A stretch of 64,000 nt of DNA from Loxodes magnus (GCA_946699065.1 CAMPDV010000092.1:372001-436000); one strand, 5' to 3'. Shown: positions 22,182 through 36,210, counted from the first letter of the stretch. Numbers and translations: made by a program. Notes: generated from the letters alone by a model not told the origin.

Positions 22182-25100
22182 TTTATTTTTTTTTTAATCA
22201 AATTTATTTATAGACAAGCTATGTAAATCCACTTAAATCTCTAATTTTAAAAGCTTTCTTTGGAGTAATAACTTAGTCTATTAAAATTTATCTATTACTA
22301 ACTTAAAATGTATTATGCTGTACTATTAGCTAATTCTATACCTAAAATTAGATAGATGTATATAATTAATTTTACTTTAAAGGTAGTAATTAAAAAACCT
22401 TCAACTTAATTAAGAAAATATTAATAAATCTTAATTATTAAAAATTGCTTAGATGCCTATTTTTTAATTAACATCTGAATATTAGCATAGTAACATCAAG
22501 GTAAAGCTAAATAATAAAGATTTTATTTTTTCAAAATCTAACTCTCAAGCAACCTTAAATAATGTAGTATATATTTCTAAAGCAGGAAGCTTATAAAACT
22601 AAAATTAAAGATTTAAAATTGAATTATTTAATTAAGCTTCTTCTCTTAATTCTAAAATTTATTTTATTTTGATTTTAAAATTTGAAAGCTTTTTTCCTTA
22701 TCTGCATTAATTGAAAAATAAACATACAATAAACACGGAAAATTTAGCAATTTTTTATATATAAATTGTATTATACAAAGAAATTAAAATTTTAAACAAT
22801 TATGAAATCTAAGTGTTATCATCATTAAGTAATTATTTCGTTAATAATCTTTATTATTTTGCAGTTAGGATGATATTTTTTATTGGTTTTTATCTTAAAT
22901 AATATTTATAAACTCTCCTCTTTCCTTCTCCTTAACTTTGAGTTTTTTCTTATGTTAGTATTTAATCTCAGCATGTCTATTCTTAAACTTAATTGCTCTC
23001 TTTTTTCATTCTTCTACCAATTTTTTTCACTAAAATTAGCATTAGTAGTTGCTTTAACTATTATCTTAAATATTCCAATCAAATTCTTAAATTATTTGAA
23101 TTAAGTAAAAGCTTTAATTTTTATTATCAAAGCATAGCAGTATCCTCATTCATCATACAGATACTTAGAGTATTGATAAATAATTCTATCACTAGCTATA
23201 TGCCTTTACTTCTTTTCATTTAAGCATCTTTTACAAAAAATCTACAATCTAGTAAAACCTATCTAGTTTTATAACTATAGCAAAAATTAGAATATATTTC
23301 AATTTGTTGCATAAATTTTAGTTATTTCTACAGATAAAAAGGAGATATAAGCCTTAATATTTAAAAAGGAATAAGATAATAAGCTAACCTTTTAAGATAT
23401 ACACTACTTTTTAAATACTAATTAAAAGAAAAGATACAGTTATAAATCATTAGCATTCTCTAAATTAATTTTAGATCGAACTTTAATTAAAACTCAAAAA
23501 TAAAACTTTACCCAATTATGCAGAACTTTTTTAAAATAAAGGGTTAAATTTTAGTTTTGCTTGATTTGAAACTTATAATCTGATGAAGATATTTAATGCT
23601 ATTGAAGGATATTGCTAAAATAATTTAAACTTGATAGAAATAAATTTAGATTAAGATTATTTTTGGATTATTTATTCATAATTTTGAATTAAAAATACTT
23701 TAATATACTAAAATTGTAAACAGGTCTATTATAATCTTACAACTATATATTCATACGAAAAAATTAGAAAGCAGGAGATAAAATATTAAACTTAAGCTGT
23801 CGATTTCTAAAAATACAATTATAAATTTTAAAGTATGCTCATTATAAAATAATTAACCCTCATAAATTTTAAATTTGAAGTCACATTTTAAATCAAAAAA
23901 TTCTATTAATTCAAAATTAATTTTCTAAGCTACATGATCTAATTAGAGATATATTTATTTAAAATATTTAATAGGCATAAGCTTAGTAAATTCTAAGTTC
24001 TTTAGAGAATATAATCTAAATATTTTCTAATTTGTATAACTATTTTCTCATAATCACCTTTTATATTTATTCCTATTTATGCATTCCAAATTTTATTTTT
24101 AGAATTTAAGATTGCTTTTTCTTTAATTCGAAAGAAGATAAATGACCTGGAAAGTAAAAAAATACATAAATAGAGACTTGAAAATCCTCTGATAAAAGAG
24201 CATATCTTAATGATAAGAGATTTTTTAATAAAACCTCACTTTGTTAAAATTGACAATAGCTAAAATGATCAAAAGATCTGTATTTAATCTAATATTATTT
24301 AATATGAATCTAATAAAAATAGCGCTATTAATCATATGCAATAAATATAAATCTAATAATTATTTATCTCAACTCTAGTTATTTTATTTATTATGATTCT
24401 AGTTAAGTTAAACTCTAGTGTTGAAAAACTAAATTAATAACTACATTATTAAACTACAAATCTAGATTAAATAAACATTAAATTTGATTGTTTATAGATA
24501 TAGAAGGTTTATAAACGAGAGTAGGGTATTTGGTTAGGGATATAATGAATAAATAAAAATGAGTTTTAATAGCTACTTAATCAATCTTATATCATACATT
24601 TAGATAAAAAGATATTAGTTTCATAGATAATTTTGGTAATTTTATTTGATTATTTTTTATGCTATTCAATCAATTATAGCTCCAGAATTATTATAAAAAT
24701 AGCATTGAAACAAGGAATTTTTATGATGTAGATAAGATGTAGGGATAGAAAAAGAAGCTACTAATTTAATGTTAGTTAAATAAAGTTAAAAAGCAGGGAA
24801 AGAAAATCCTTTGCAATAATTATCTGGAATGCTTTAGATAAGAGAATTATAAATTGATATATATAATATAAATAATATAAGCTAAATAGATAAAATTTAA
24901 TTATTTTATAACATAATTAAGTTAAAACTTAAGATAAAAGCTTTAAATTCTATGTTAATGTAAAAATATTAAAAATAGAATAAAATAAATCGACTTGTAT
25001 GCAAGGAATTTATTTAAGGACAAAAAGAAATTTAATTAAAGATGATTCCTAAAGAAAAATATAAACATTTAGATCTTAAACTTGTAATTGAAAAAGGGTA

Positions 25101-26393
25101 AAAAAGAACATCCTTCAAGATTCTATCAAAACTGATTTAGAAATATTTAATTATTTTTAGATAAAATTGAAAATATAAATCAATCTATAAAAAAGCTAAA
25201 ATAATTGAAATAGAATCAAAATATGAAAATTATTATATAGATCTGATCAACCAAAAATAAAAATAAGCCAAAACTATTTGCTGAACTTAATATTAAGAGA
25301 AATACTAATAAGCCAGCCTATCTAAATTAAGGAAAATTTCATTATAATTATTTTAATTTAATACATAATCATTTTAAATCATTCCTTATAGATTTAAAAT
25401 TTATTCAATAAATCTGAAGAATCAGAAAATTAAATTTAAGATTATATAAAGATAATAAAGAGTTATTGCTAAAATTCAATGAATGAGATAGAACTCAATT
25501 AAAACTTATTTTTGACATTTAAGTTTAAATTTATGAATTAGAGGTTGAAGCTAGTTAATGAACAAGTGAACTGAGGTGTAATTTTATACCTAGGATTTAT
25601 TAAGAACTCTTATAAAAGGTAAACTTTTAGGTTAAAAAATATTAATGATGCTATTAGTTAGTTAAAGCTGATCAAAAAATAATTAATCTTAAGTATTTTA
25701 AATTTTAAGAATTTCATAAAAATAAGCTATTAGTAAATTTCTACAGAGCATTTATCTAAATATTCAATAAGAAAAAAAGTTTAAACTTAGAATAAGGCTA
25801 TATATTAATATAGCCCTTTATTATTTTCAATTTTTATAAATTAATTTATAAATTTATAATTTTGTTCTTTGAAGATTCATTAAGACAGTCACTGCTCTTG
25901 TAAAAGAGCTTAACATTTTTATTCATTAGCTCAATTTAAAGTAATTATCACTAAAATAAGTAGATGTAAATATTTATTTCTCCCTCAAGTTACTTTAATA
26001 GCTTATAATATATACATTTGGATGACGATTTGATTTCATCAAATATCCTCTTTTGAATTATCAATGCTTAATTATCTAAATAATAAATAGGATATTCCAA
26101 AAAGGAATTAAAGAGCTTCTTTTGATTTTATACTTAGAAAATAAAATAATAATAAACATACTATAAAATTTTATTTTATAACACTTTAACTTAAAATGTT
26201 TGTTTAAATTGCTAAAGTTTATGAATTTAGCTCTTTCAAATATCTCTTAAGATTTAGTTATTCACTTCGCTGTTAAATTAATTAATGAAATTATGCTTTA
26301 CAAATTTTTGCTTTACCACAGTATGTTGATGTCTTTAGCTTGAGTAGATAAAAATGATATTAGCTCTTTAATACTATATATTAAATTAAATAG
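22182..26393. other. 4.2 kb AT-rich DNA, coding status unresolved
   Basis: One plus-strand frame from ATG 22802 can be read without interruption, counting TGA as Trp, to a TGA at 26123 (1107 codons). It begins with several hydrophobic spans and later gives protein-like text such as DISFIDNFGNFIW. However, the other frames look equally plausible by eye, and a hand count of G by codon position switches preferred frame from line to line. I therefore do not call a gene. Multi-exon membrane-protein coding DNA is possible. Confidence 0.3.
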
Positions 26394-26885
26394 TTGTTCG
26401 AAGGTGAGCAGCAAGGTCATCTTCATCAGAGGTTGGGGAAGTTAAGTACCCATAATCGACTTTATGTCTTCCTCTGCTTTGGTTTGGCCTCGAGACATAA
26501 GATTCTTAGACCTTCGACACTGGCTTGGCTTAGTTTATTTTTAATTCTGGAACGAAAAAGAAATAATATTGCAAGCTTCATCAGAGATGGGGAATTTAAG
26601 TACCCATAATTGACATATGTCGTCCTCTGCTTTGGTGATGCAATGAGACACAATCCTGCCATGTCCTTGGACCTCCAACAAGTATTAAAGATAAGAGTAT
26701 TCTTAAATTATATCAGTATTGAACATTTTTATCAGTACTGAATAATTATACCAGTATTGAACAAGGTCTACCAGTATCTTATAATTTTATTAATAACAAA
26801 CATTCTTGTCATTATGAAACATTTTTTTTAAAGAGCTGCGCACCAATGAGAGTGCTACGGGCTCTATAATAAATCTTGTTTATTT
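26394..26885 (+). mobile_element. SINE-like element with two 5S-like modules
   Basis: This GC-richer element holds two related modules, 26421-26482 and 26576-26634, both starting CTTCATCAGAG and containing GGGGAAKTTAAGTACCCATAA. The core CATCAGA...GAAGTTAAG resembles the box A region of eukaryotic 5S rRNA. After the modules come four spaced copies of a CAGTATTGAAC-like word (26710-26780), then the 32-nt hairpin shared with the LINE 3' end and a TTTA-type tail. There is no coding motif. It is likely a non-autonomous element moved by the LINE machinery. Confidence 0.6.
26833..26864 (+). repeat. LINE/SINE 3' terminal hairpin
   Basis: 32 nt, GAGC...GCTC outer arm and GCAC/GTGC inner arm. It is homologous to 40747-40777 and 14290-14320, here in plus orientation. 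Confidence 0.65.
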
Positions 26886-27230
26886 ATTAAAATAAATTGA
26901 GATCTAGTACATAAAGACTTACAAAACTATAAAGTTAAATATTATTTTTCGAAGAAAAAGTTTATAATTTAGTAGGAAAAAAGTTAATTTAACTATATGA
27001 CGAAAACCTTAAAAATATATATAATTTATAATTAAGATAGATATTACCTTTAATTAAAGCTTTTTCTGAAATTTTTATCTATAAATTCTTAAAATTGAAT
27101 GTCAATATTTCAAGGAACTTATGCATTTCAAGTTTTACATAAGTGCTAATTACCTTATTTATTTATTTATTTATTTATTTTATTTATTAATGAGTAAAAA
27201 TTAATTTTTAAGTTTAAGTTGTTAAGTTCT
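26886..27230. other. Downstream flank of PARP copy A with a TTTA microsatellite
   Basis: The region from about 26,985 is homologous to the downstream flank of PARP copy C (50.5-50.7 kb). At about 27,155-27,192 lies a run of TTTA repeats, which could be the tail of an old retroelement insertion. No gene is seen. Confidence 0.45.
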
Positions 27231-30200
27231 TCAGACAATTGTATAGGTTATCAGAAATGAAGGATAAGCTCTTCCATTCTCGTATATGATGTACATTCCG
27301 TTGCCATTTGTTATAGAATCATATCTTTTCTTGAAATTTTAGTATTTCTAATTTTAAGGTGGATGTTTGTATTTTTTTTTAGGTAGTTAGATTACTTCTC
27401 CAACTAAAACATCGCAAAAAAACATTTAGTATTAACCATTTTCTTAATAAGCATAATCTTGATAAGAGTAATTTGCATCTCTTGCAAAATAAATACCTTT
27501 TCCAAAAAATCCATCGCTTGCATATTTAAGATCTAATCCAATATCACTTGAACTTATTTCTTGGGGTTTTGTACTACTTGTACCATGAAACAACTATAAA
27601 ACTTTTGGTTTATATCCATAAAATTCGTTCATAAGTTTCTCTTCACTCTTAAATTTCTTATACAGCATTAAATTCTATAATATTTTTATTTTTACTACTT
27701 AAACATCATCAGTAGTTTCATTTATTCTATTTACTATTTCCTAATATAATTATTAGTTAGGTCGCAAATTATATTCACAATAGATACCTTAAAAGCTCTC
27801 TTTTCAGTAGCGAGGAAATTAAATCGTATTTTGGGATTTCAGAATTTGTAAATTAGTTTGATTTATTTTCTCTTAAGCACTTTAAACTTTTTCTTGTGAT
27901 CCTTAAATCAAATATCCAGATTCATTAAATGTGAGAAATACTCCTTCTTACAATACTATTTAGAAAGTTTCATCCAAATCTTAAACAAAAATTTGTTAGC
28001 TTTAATAAAATTATTAAATGAAGTTAAAGCAATTCTAAACATTTTCCTTTAAGCCACTTAAAGTTATTTCCCCAACAGGACGTGGATACATCGCTCTTAG
28101 TAACTCTCTTTATTCGTTTGTTTTAATATTCTTTTACTTCATTTGTTAAAAATCTATTTCGTATATTTATTTTGTGTCAGTGAACTTATGATTTTAATAT
28201 CCAGATTAGAAAGCTTAATTAATTTGAATATTTAGATTTTCATCATATTACTTAAACCCCTTAAAGTCTTTCCAAGCAAATTGATAGCATATATTTTATT
28301 GCCATAATTTTTTTTATTAAATTGGCTTGAAGATTCTTTATATTGCTCTTGTGAATATAGTTTCACAATTTTTCTACTTCATTTAAACGAAATCCAATTC
28401 GTATTTAACTGTTTATTCTTTTGCTTAAATTAAGATTTCATGTTTAGAGTATTTTTTAGTTTAGTATAAAAATTCTATTTTAATTGAATCATTAATTTCA
28501 TATGAAACCCACTTATTCTCATCATACCACTACCATATTACTTAATATTATTCTTTTTTTTAATCTCTTTTTATATCTCTCAAAAAATTTGTAGCTGTAT
28601 TTTTCTGTTTCATTTTGGTAAAATTTATTTCATAAGATTTGTTTGTTTTTGTCTCATTTGAATAAACTTATAATTATAGATTTTAGTTCTTTTGAGTTTA
28701 GTAAGCTTTTTCTATTTTTATTTGAATATTCTATTCATATTTTACTCACTTATTTCCTTCTTCTTCTTCTCAATATCACTCATAAGTTATTTTAAAGTAT
28801 TTAATTTACTTTCTTATTTCTCTTTCATACTATGTACTTAAGTTTATCTGCTTCATTTTTTGTAAATTTATTTCATAGGCATTTTATTCGTTGTATTTAT
28901 TTGATATTTGTATTTAAATTACTTTTTAATTCTTTTTTTTGTAAGCTTTTATAATAGTTTGATTAGTTTAATCGTCATACTCGACCCATTTGTTCGTAAA
29001 TTCCTACCACTCTCATATCTCCTATTCCACAATATTTTGTTCTTCTTCCAAATTTTATTAATTTAATTATCTTCTGATTTTCCTCTCGAATTATGTTTCA
29101 TTATTGATTTATTTCATTTAGCTTAAGTCTATTGTATACCCAGATTATTCTTAAGAAGAACTAGATAATTTAATAGGGAATTTCTATTGTTTATTTTTAG
29201 CATAAGCTGCTTCTATTTACGTCAATCTTTACTAGTCATAATCTTTTCAATCACTTTCATCTCACCATTGTCATACTATTTTCACTTATTATTACAAGTA
29301 TTAATATTCTTAAGTTTATTAGATTTACTAACTACAAGAAATCCAATATAAAATACTTTATTAACTGCACATTTATTTAATCTTTAAGTTAATATCTTCC
29401 TTTAATAATTACTAAAGCTGAGATAATGAATAGACTTCTATTTTCTTTTTAACTATTTAAATTTATTAAGTTATTTGAGTTAGCTACTAAACAAAACTAT
29501 CGAAAATTTATTAGTCTCAGGTTTCTATTTTAATTGCTATCTTTTACTAAATTTAGTTTGAATTATCTAAAACACCTTTAAATTTTGTTAGCAAGGTTTC
29601 AAATTAATTATTTAGACCTAGATTACTTTTTATTTAGTTATATATTGATTTTTATATATCTGTCGTATAAAATTTAACTACTTCATACTAGCTTTAAATT
29701 TTGTCTTTTGCATTTTTTACGTTTATATACTCTCCTACTATCACTAAATCCTAATCTTTTATGTTCAATCCACAACCTTTAAAATCTTGCATTATTAAGT
29801 TATAGTTTTAATTCTAGTTGATGTATTTTTACTAGAATGCTTAAGAGGATTAAGGACTCATTTTTACCTATTCTTCTTTTAAGCTCATTTTGAATTACTT
29901 GAGATTTTTAGCAAAATCATTCACAATCTATTTATCACCAAGGAACTTTATTTTATTTACTTTAACTTTAATTTCAATATCCTCATTCAACTATTACTGT
30001 TCTTGCCATAATTTGAAAACAGGGTAAAGATATTCCTCATAAGCTTCATTTAGTTTTTCTTTAAGTTTACTTTGCATCTTTTAAATCTAGTCTTATACCT
30101 CTTTAATTTCTTTGATAGAAGTTTTTAATCAGTCTTATTATTCTGAGAATTAATATGTTTATAACTATTTTGGAGATTTCTAACTTAATGCGCTTTAAGC

Positions 30201-30581
30201 GAGATCTTATTCTTTCATTTTCTTATGCTTGCTTCTTAGCTTTGCTTTTTAAATTGAAGTTAGCTATAGTCCTTATTCCTAAAGTAGGTTGATAACTTCT
30301 TCAATATCACTATTAATAAAATCTTATTTTTAAGGAAATAATTCTGATATTATTTAAGCTATATTTTCTTAACTTTCTAGCTCTTATACTCAGTTATTAT
30401 TTTTCATTTTCTAGTAAACACTTATTAGTCTCTAAGTTTAGTTTTAGTTTAATTCAACAAAGTTTGCTAGATTCTATACTTCATTAAGACTCATAGCAAT
30501 AAGTTCATTTGGAGAAGTGAGATTTTCAATTTTATCTCTTAAATCTTGTAGACCAAATTAAGTAATTCAGTCCTAAGACAT
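27231..30581 (-). CDS. PARP-type ADP-ribosyltransferase with five WWE domains, copy A
   Basis: 1116 aa from ATG 30581 to TGA 27231, unspliced, exactly in frame. Residues 1-60 resemble a SAM domain (MSQDWITQFGLQDLR ...). A Q/K-rich coil and KH-like stretch follow. Five WWE-type repeats start near 435, 520, 602, 678 and 760, each with W/Y-rich strands (IWQWYDENKWVSYE) and a closing YEINF-type plus KMKQ motif. WWE domains bind ADP-ribose or poly-ADP-ribose units. The C-terminal catalytic fold has LFHGTS (His 999) and GKGIYFA (Tyr 1031). The last strand, AYPSFLITYT, has no Glu, so mono-ADP-ribosylation is expected, as in PARP10/14-type enzymes. Dozens of TAA/TAG codons sit at Gln positions and several WWE tryptophans are TGA. 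It is a full-length member of a local three-gene family; the trigger and targets are unknown. Confidence 0.9.
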
Positions 30582-30821
30582 TATAATTATAATTCAAAGA
30601 GAAAAGCTTTAGATTAAATAAAATTCTATTGTAATCATTTATCAAAGAAAGGTATATTTATCTATATTGCTATCTTCACTTTAACCTTATCCTTCTATTT
30701 TTAGATTGCACCTAAGTAATTAGATATCCAAGTCTTTCTTACTAATATATTTTAGATTGCATGTGTAGATTCAGTCTAAAAATTTGAAAATATTACATTG
30801 GATTTTTGATGTATAAAATTA

Positions 30822-33462
30822 TCAAAATTGAGAATCTAAGTTATTAGTTAATGAATGAAAGTAGAAAAGCTAGAATGAAATAAAGTATTATATAATAATA
30901 AACTAGCTTAAATCATTTCTAATAAACTTATTACTTTTAACATTCTCATCAGCTATTCTCTATTAACTCACTGCTAAGTTCTTCTATGCTTAAGCTTTAT
31001 TTTTTTCTCTTAAGTGGAAAAGCCTGTTTTTGAATGTTAGCTTTTCATTTTGTTTAAACTAAAGAATCCTTAGCTCCAAACTAAAATTTAGGAATATAAA
31101 CAAAATAAATAATGAGATTGATAAACTTATTAAAGGTAAATTAGAATGGTATATTATATATAGGCTAAATAGACAGATAAAGCACTTTTAAATAAAGCTA
31201 TTAAAGATTAAAATGGATCATCCTTACTATATTTGATTTATTCAGAAGAGAAATAAAGGTTATTATTACATAATCATAAGATCTTAGTAATCTTAAAAAT
31301 AATTAGATTATATATAAGTACTAAATTATAAATAATTGGTAGAATAAGGGAATCTAGCTTATTTATACTTAAAATAAATAATAGTTACCCTTATCAAATT
31401 TCATGATAAAATTAGAAGTTAATAAAATATAATTAAAAGCTAAAGCTAAAGCTAAAACTAAGCTAAATACTAAACATCGAAAATATATTTTGCTTTTTTA
31501 ATAAGTTGAATAAGAAAGTTGGCAAGTGCTTTATCAAAGACGAATATTCTTTAATTATAATCTAAAGGTATATTATGGACTAGCATTTTAGAACTTTAGA
31601 ACTAAAATAAAATGTTTTACTAAAGCCTTTTATACAAGACAGTTATATCTATCTCAAATTAATAGTAGAAATAGTAGTAATCTATATTACTTTTCTACTA
31701 ATTGTAAAAAGCCCGGTATGATTATATTTAGGTTTAGTTATATTTGAACTAAGAATTTAGTTTAAAGTAATAGTCATTTGAGATAAGCTATATAAAATAT
31801 TATTTGTTTAGAAGTTATCTTAAATTGTCTTGCTCTAAATATAATTGGTTCATTTCATTATGATTTTTATATGTAGAGATTACTTTAAATTTATTTAAAG
31901 ATCATTTCTATGCTTTATTGCTTCGCTTTATCATCTCATTAGATAAATTACTTTCTAGATATTTTTTTAATTCTTTGATGGAAGGAAATTTTCAAATGAT
32001 TTGAACTTCTAAAATTATATTAAACATAAAAAAAGGTAGCAGTTCATTTCAAAGTGAGAGATTTTTCGAAGATGTCATGAAATTTGTGTTCAAATTGCTT
32101 GATACATTTCTATTAAATTATTTGAACATTAATTTATATAATTAACAGGATATATGCTTCAATTGCATTTTTTTTCTTTAAAATATTTTTCTTAAATTCT
32201 TCTCTTGCTTATTCCATTGCTAAAATGAATTGTTTTGTTCTTATATCTTCATTTTTTCAATTTTATCTAGATTAACTTTAAATTATTTTATTTTTTCTCT
32301 TATAATTCAGTTGTTTTAGATAATAGATATTATTTATAAATTTTAAATACATATTTACCTTTCGCAGCTAGTTATATATTTAAAGTAATTGCAAAATTTA
32401 CTCTTTCACTTCATAAAATTGCTTCATAAGTTTATTAGGTTTGATAATGAGTATTCATTAGTAGTTAGCATCATAGTTAGTCAGTTATTAATTTTTATTA
32501 AGTGTATAATTTATCAGATTTTACTTTTAGTCTAAAAAAATTAAAGTATTCTGTTCTTATCTAATTCCTAAATTATTTTTACACATATTATGTGTATACC
32601 ATTGGATTGATATAAAAGGAAAAATTAATTATAAATTTGTTCAGATTTAATAATTTTAGCTAGAACACAAAATGCATTTAATATCATATACTTGCTAAAA
32701 TTATTTTAATCCTAGCCTTAATCCACTAAAATTTATCCTAGATGAATTTCTATCGATAATTAATCTTAAAATAAAGAATATCTTTCTCTAATACTCATTT
32801 ATATTAAGATAGCATCCATAATTATTATAGTATTTTGACTTTATGACTGCCTTAGATAAATATTTTTAATTATCAAAGATAGAGATTCTATTCAAAATGC
32901 ATTTTGATGTTATTTTAATTTCTATAAATTTTCTCTAATCATTCATATAGCTCGCCTTTCAGCTTCAAGTTAAAAGTGTTTTTGTTAGTATAATAATTCA
33001 CTCTCCTAATTTCTACTTGTCTTGCATTTATTCTCTAGTTATTTACTGTCTTTTATCTTGTATTTGATATTTGTTTCTTTCTCCACAGTGTTCCAGTTTC
33101 TTAGAGATAAAATTAAGAAGCTCTTCCTTTCAATTCCTAGAAGGCTATATTCCACCGATATCACTTCTTATTCTTTTTGTCTTAGTAATTTCCATCATAA
33201 ATTTCAATTATTGTTCCAAATGAGCATTTTTTTCTTGATTTTGAAATTTTCTTTCTTGTTTTTCTATATCATGAGATTCCTTTTGAAGATTTCTACTATC
33301 TTTCTTTAATTTATTGAATCTTTTCTTTAATTATACTCAATTTTTCTCGTTTTACTCTCTCATAATTCAAATATTATTCTCAACCCTGTCCCTTTTTTCA
33401 TAAATTCCATCTTTAGTTCTTCGGTCTACCATATATACCTCATCATAGTCTTCAAGTTTCAT
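30822..33462 (-). CDS. Hypothetical protein upstream of PARP copy A
   Basis: I do not recognise this. From ATG 33462 the frame reads MKLEDYDEVYMVDRRTKDG and a Glu/Lys-rich coil. Many of its codons start with G, a sign of real coding. Removing a 16-nt GT...AG segment (33001-33016) joins it to a frame (LEAERRAIWMIRENLQKL) that stays open to TGA 30822; the total is 875 codons exactly. The C-terminal third is hydrophobic and very AT-rich and could be mis-assigned. Related DNA precedes PARP copy C (54.1-56 kb) and, more weakly, copy B. Short stretches align with conservative changes (QSYRAFYNQQK versus QSYHAFYSQQK). The start is uncertain because the frame extends further upstream through a hydrophobic segment. 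Confidence 0.35.
33001..33016 (-). other. Putative 16-nt intron
   Basis: On the minus strand GTAGAAATTAGGAGAG. It has the same length as the RBR intron. Its removal links two frames with protein-like codon structure. Confidence 0.4.
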
Positions 33463-35541
33463 GAGTCTTTGACTTATTTCTAATATTTTTTCTTCTATGA
33501 GTTTAAATTCTCCTTTTATGCGAAAGATACTTAATACTAAAGTTATTAGCTAAATTAAGTTTATAGAAGCAATAAAAAATTTGATTAATTATTTTTATTG
33601 ACTACATAAACTAAAATAGAAAATAGGTATAAATAGTGAATATAATAGTCCTTAATAGTCCTAACACTATTATACATTTATATTATGCTTTCATCTTTTA
33701 GTTTAGTGTAATTACTTTAAATCTTAGTAAGCTTAAAGTTAATTAAAGATAGTAGTATAAATAGTGTGTTTTTAAGATTTATAATCTAAAGAATATTTCA
33801 ATATTCATAATAAGTTCATTAGAAACTAATTATATTGTAATAAACTTTGAATTCTTTCAATGTTTAGCTTAAATTATATCTAATAAATGTAAAAATCAAT
33901 AATTATTTCAAAATTAAAGAAGAAGTTACTTTATAACTTATTAGCTTAAGTATCTAAGAGAACTGATTAATAGAAAATAAATTAGATGCTATTTTATTTA
34001 AACAAGGAAATTTAAAAGTTTTAAAAGGATTTGCTAGATTAAAAAAAGAATAATTTAAGTTAGATCTTGAAATTTAAATATTTTCTACTATATAGAAATA
34101 AGATAAAAAACTTTAAGATTTTACTAAAATATATAATAAATTTTTATATTATAAGGAAAAGCTGAAAAAACTGTAAAAAAGCAAATAAATAAATTGAAAG
34201 CTTATGATAATAAAGAAACTTAGTAATTATAGCTGATATAAGTTAAAATCTAAAATACTTAATATATAAAATTCGTTTGAATAAAATGTAAGAACTTTAG
34301 AATTTTCATAAAAGTGATGTACAAATCTTCATATTCTATCCAATTTAATTAATTAAATAAACCATTAGATTTTATAAGATTTTCATGAGCAACTAGCAAG
34401 AATAAAAATTATATTGTAATTTATTAATTATAAAGATAAGCATTTTTTATATATCTCTTTATAAATTTAATAACAACACTATTCGATTATAGCAACAGTT
34501 AAGAGAAAATGAATCTATATAAAAATAAAATGTACAACTAATACGCTTTTTATCAAAAGTTTGAATTTGATTTTATAAATAATGCTCAAATAATAAATTA
34601 ATGCAAGCTTATTTAGAGACATTTTATATTTTTCATATTCTAACCACATGAGCGAATAAAATAAATGAACTAAAGTTATGTCACTAATATTAAAATTGTC
34701 TAATTAACTTTTATTTAGTTTTTACATTAAATAATAATTTAAGTATTAGATATATTATTTCGCTTTGGGCTCTGAAATGGATTTTTAAGTTTAATTTAAG
34801 AAAAAAAATTAGCTCCACCAACCTTAAGTCCCTTCTTACTAGATCTTTCTAGATCTTATAAATAATTTTTGTATATCTATGAAAAATCAATTAGAAAAGC
34901 AAAAATCTCATTTTGATTTGAAAAGTTAATGACTGTAAAATAGAGTCAGTTTATACAAATCAGCGAAATTTCACTTATAAAGCCAAGCACTCAACAACAA
35001 AAATTTTAACTTAAAATAAAAATAGGCAGAAAGGCATTTTTTTATTTTCAAAAGTGAAGCTTATTAGTAAAAGTCTTTTATTATGATAGAATTTAATGAG
35101 AAGCAAGATCTAACCCTCTAAAATAACTTTATAATTATTAACTTTAAATTGGTTTTTCTTTAATTCAGTCATATAATAAAATTTAGATAATCATGATAAG
35201 TTTCTAGTTAAAATTAACTATATCTTCTACATTTAATCATTCAGATACTTTATATCTAAAGCAATCTAATTTATTACATACTTAATAACTTATTATCTAA
35301 CATTCTTTAGAAAGTTCTATTTTATTTTATTTTATTAAGTTTGGAGTGAATAAGTAAATAAAGATTCCAGTTGCTCTTATAAAAATTAGAACTCCTTTTA
35401 TTTTTAAAATAATAGTAGCAATAATGAGACTTTTAGCCTGTTGTATTTAATTATTTAATTATTTTATTTAAAATATATCAGAGTTCCTATTTATCTTTTA
35501 AATAGCTATAATAAATTTATAAGGTACTAGAATTTGAAAAG
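33463..35541. other. AT-rich stretch, no gene seen
   Basis: Long A/T runs with no conserved motif. A hydrophobic continuation of the gene at 30.8-33.5 kb may extend a little into it. Confidence 0.35.
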
Positions 35542-35950
35542 TTTAAGTCTTATTAATAGCTAATTAAGTAATTCTTAGCTAGTAAACTACAAAGCTTGAA
35601 ATTTAATTTGATAGAGTATCTCTTATGTAAGTTTTAAAATTATAAATTAATCATAAACTAAAGCATTCCAAACTTAGGTTATTCTATTCTCTTTATTAGT
35701 AACTAAGAAATACTAAAATTATTATTTAACTCTTAATTTATCAAAACTTGCTCAATTTCGAAAATGTATATATTTCTATTTGTATACCTAAAGATTAAAC
35801 TATGAACATTCGCTGTGAAGCTTAAGACTAATTAAAATAAAACTTTATAAGAATGATGCTATATATTAAATTAAAGCTTATACTAAAGATAACTATCTCG
35901 TTAAAATATTTATTTAAATTGGTATATTAAAAATTAATATCTATAAAATT
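35542..35950. repeat. 409-bp block repeated at 50066-50474
   Basis: It lies just downstream of PARP copy B. The block downstream of copy C has the same length and differs at only a handful of positions by eye. It carries no coding motif. Such identity in non-coding DNA points to a recent duplication or conversion between the two loci. Confidence 0.75.
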
Positions 35951-36210
35951 TAATTTTGGTTCTTGAGTATGAACCTATTAACTTAGGAAGAAAAGTTAAT
36001 TAAATCCTATAAATGTAAAATAATTAAGACTTATAATTATTATAAATTTATCTTAATCTAGAGTTTTTTATAAATTTAGACTTGTACTAAATTTAATAGT
36101 AGTTATAATATACATCTTTTACATTTAGACCCTTTAATAAATTCTAAATATCTTAATTTATTTATAAATTTAAATAAATAATAATTTTTAAGTTTAAGTT
36201 GTTAAGTTCT

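Noticed and set aside
22802..26125. A single giant ORF of 1107 codons from ATG 22802
   Set aside because: With no reliable stop codon, long open frames are expected by chance. Neighbouring frames look equally protein-like, and G-by-codon-position counts do not favour one frame along the stretch.
27155..27192. TTTA microsatellite as a full retroelement insertion
   Set aside because: No 3' hairpin or element body adjoins it, so only a simple repeat can be claimed.
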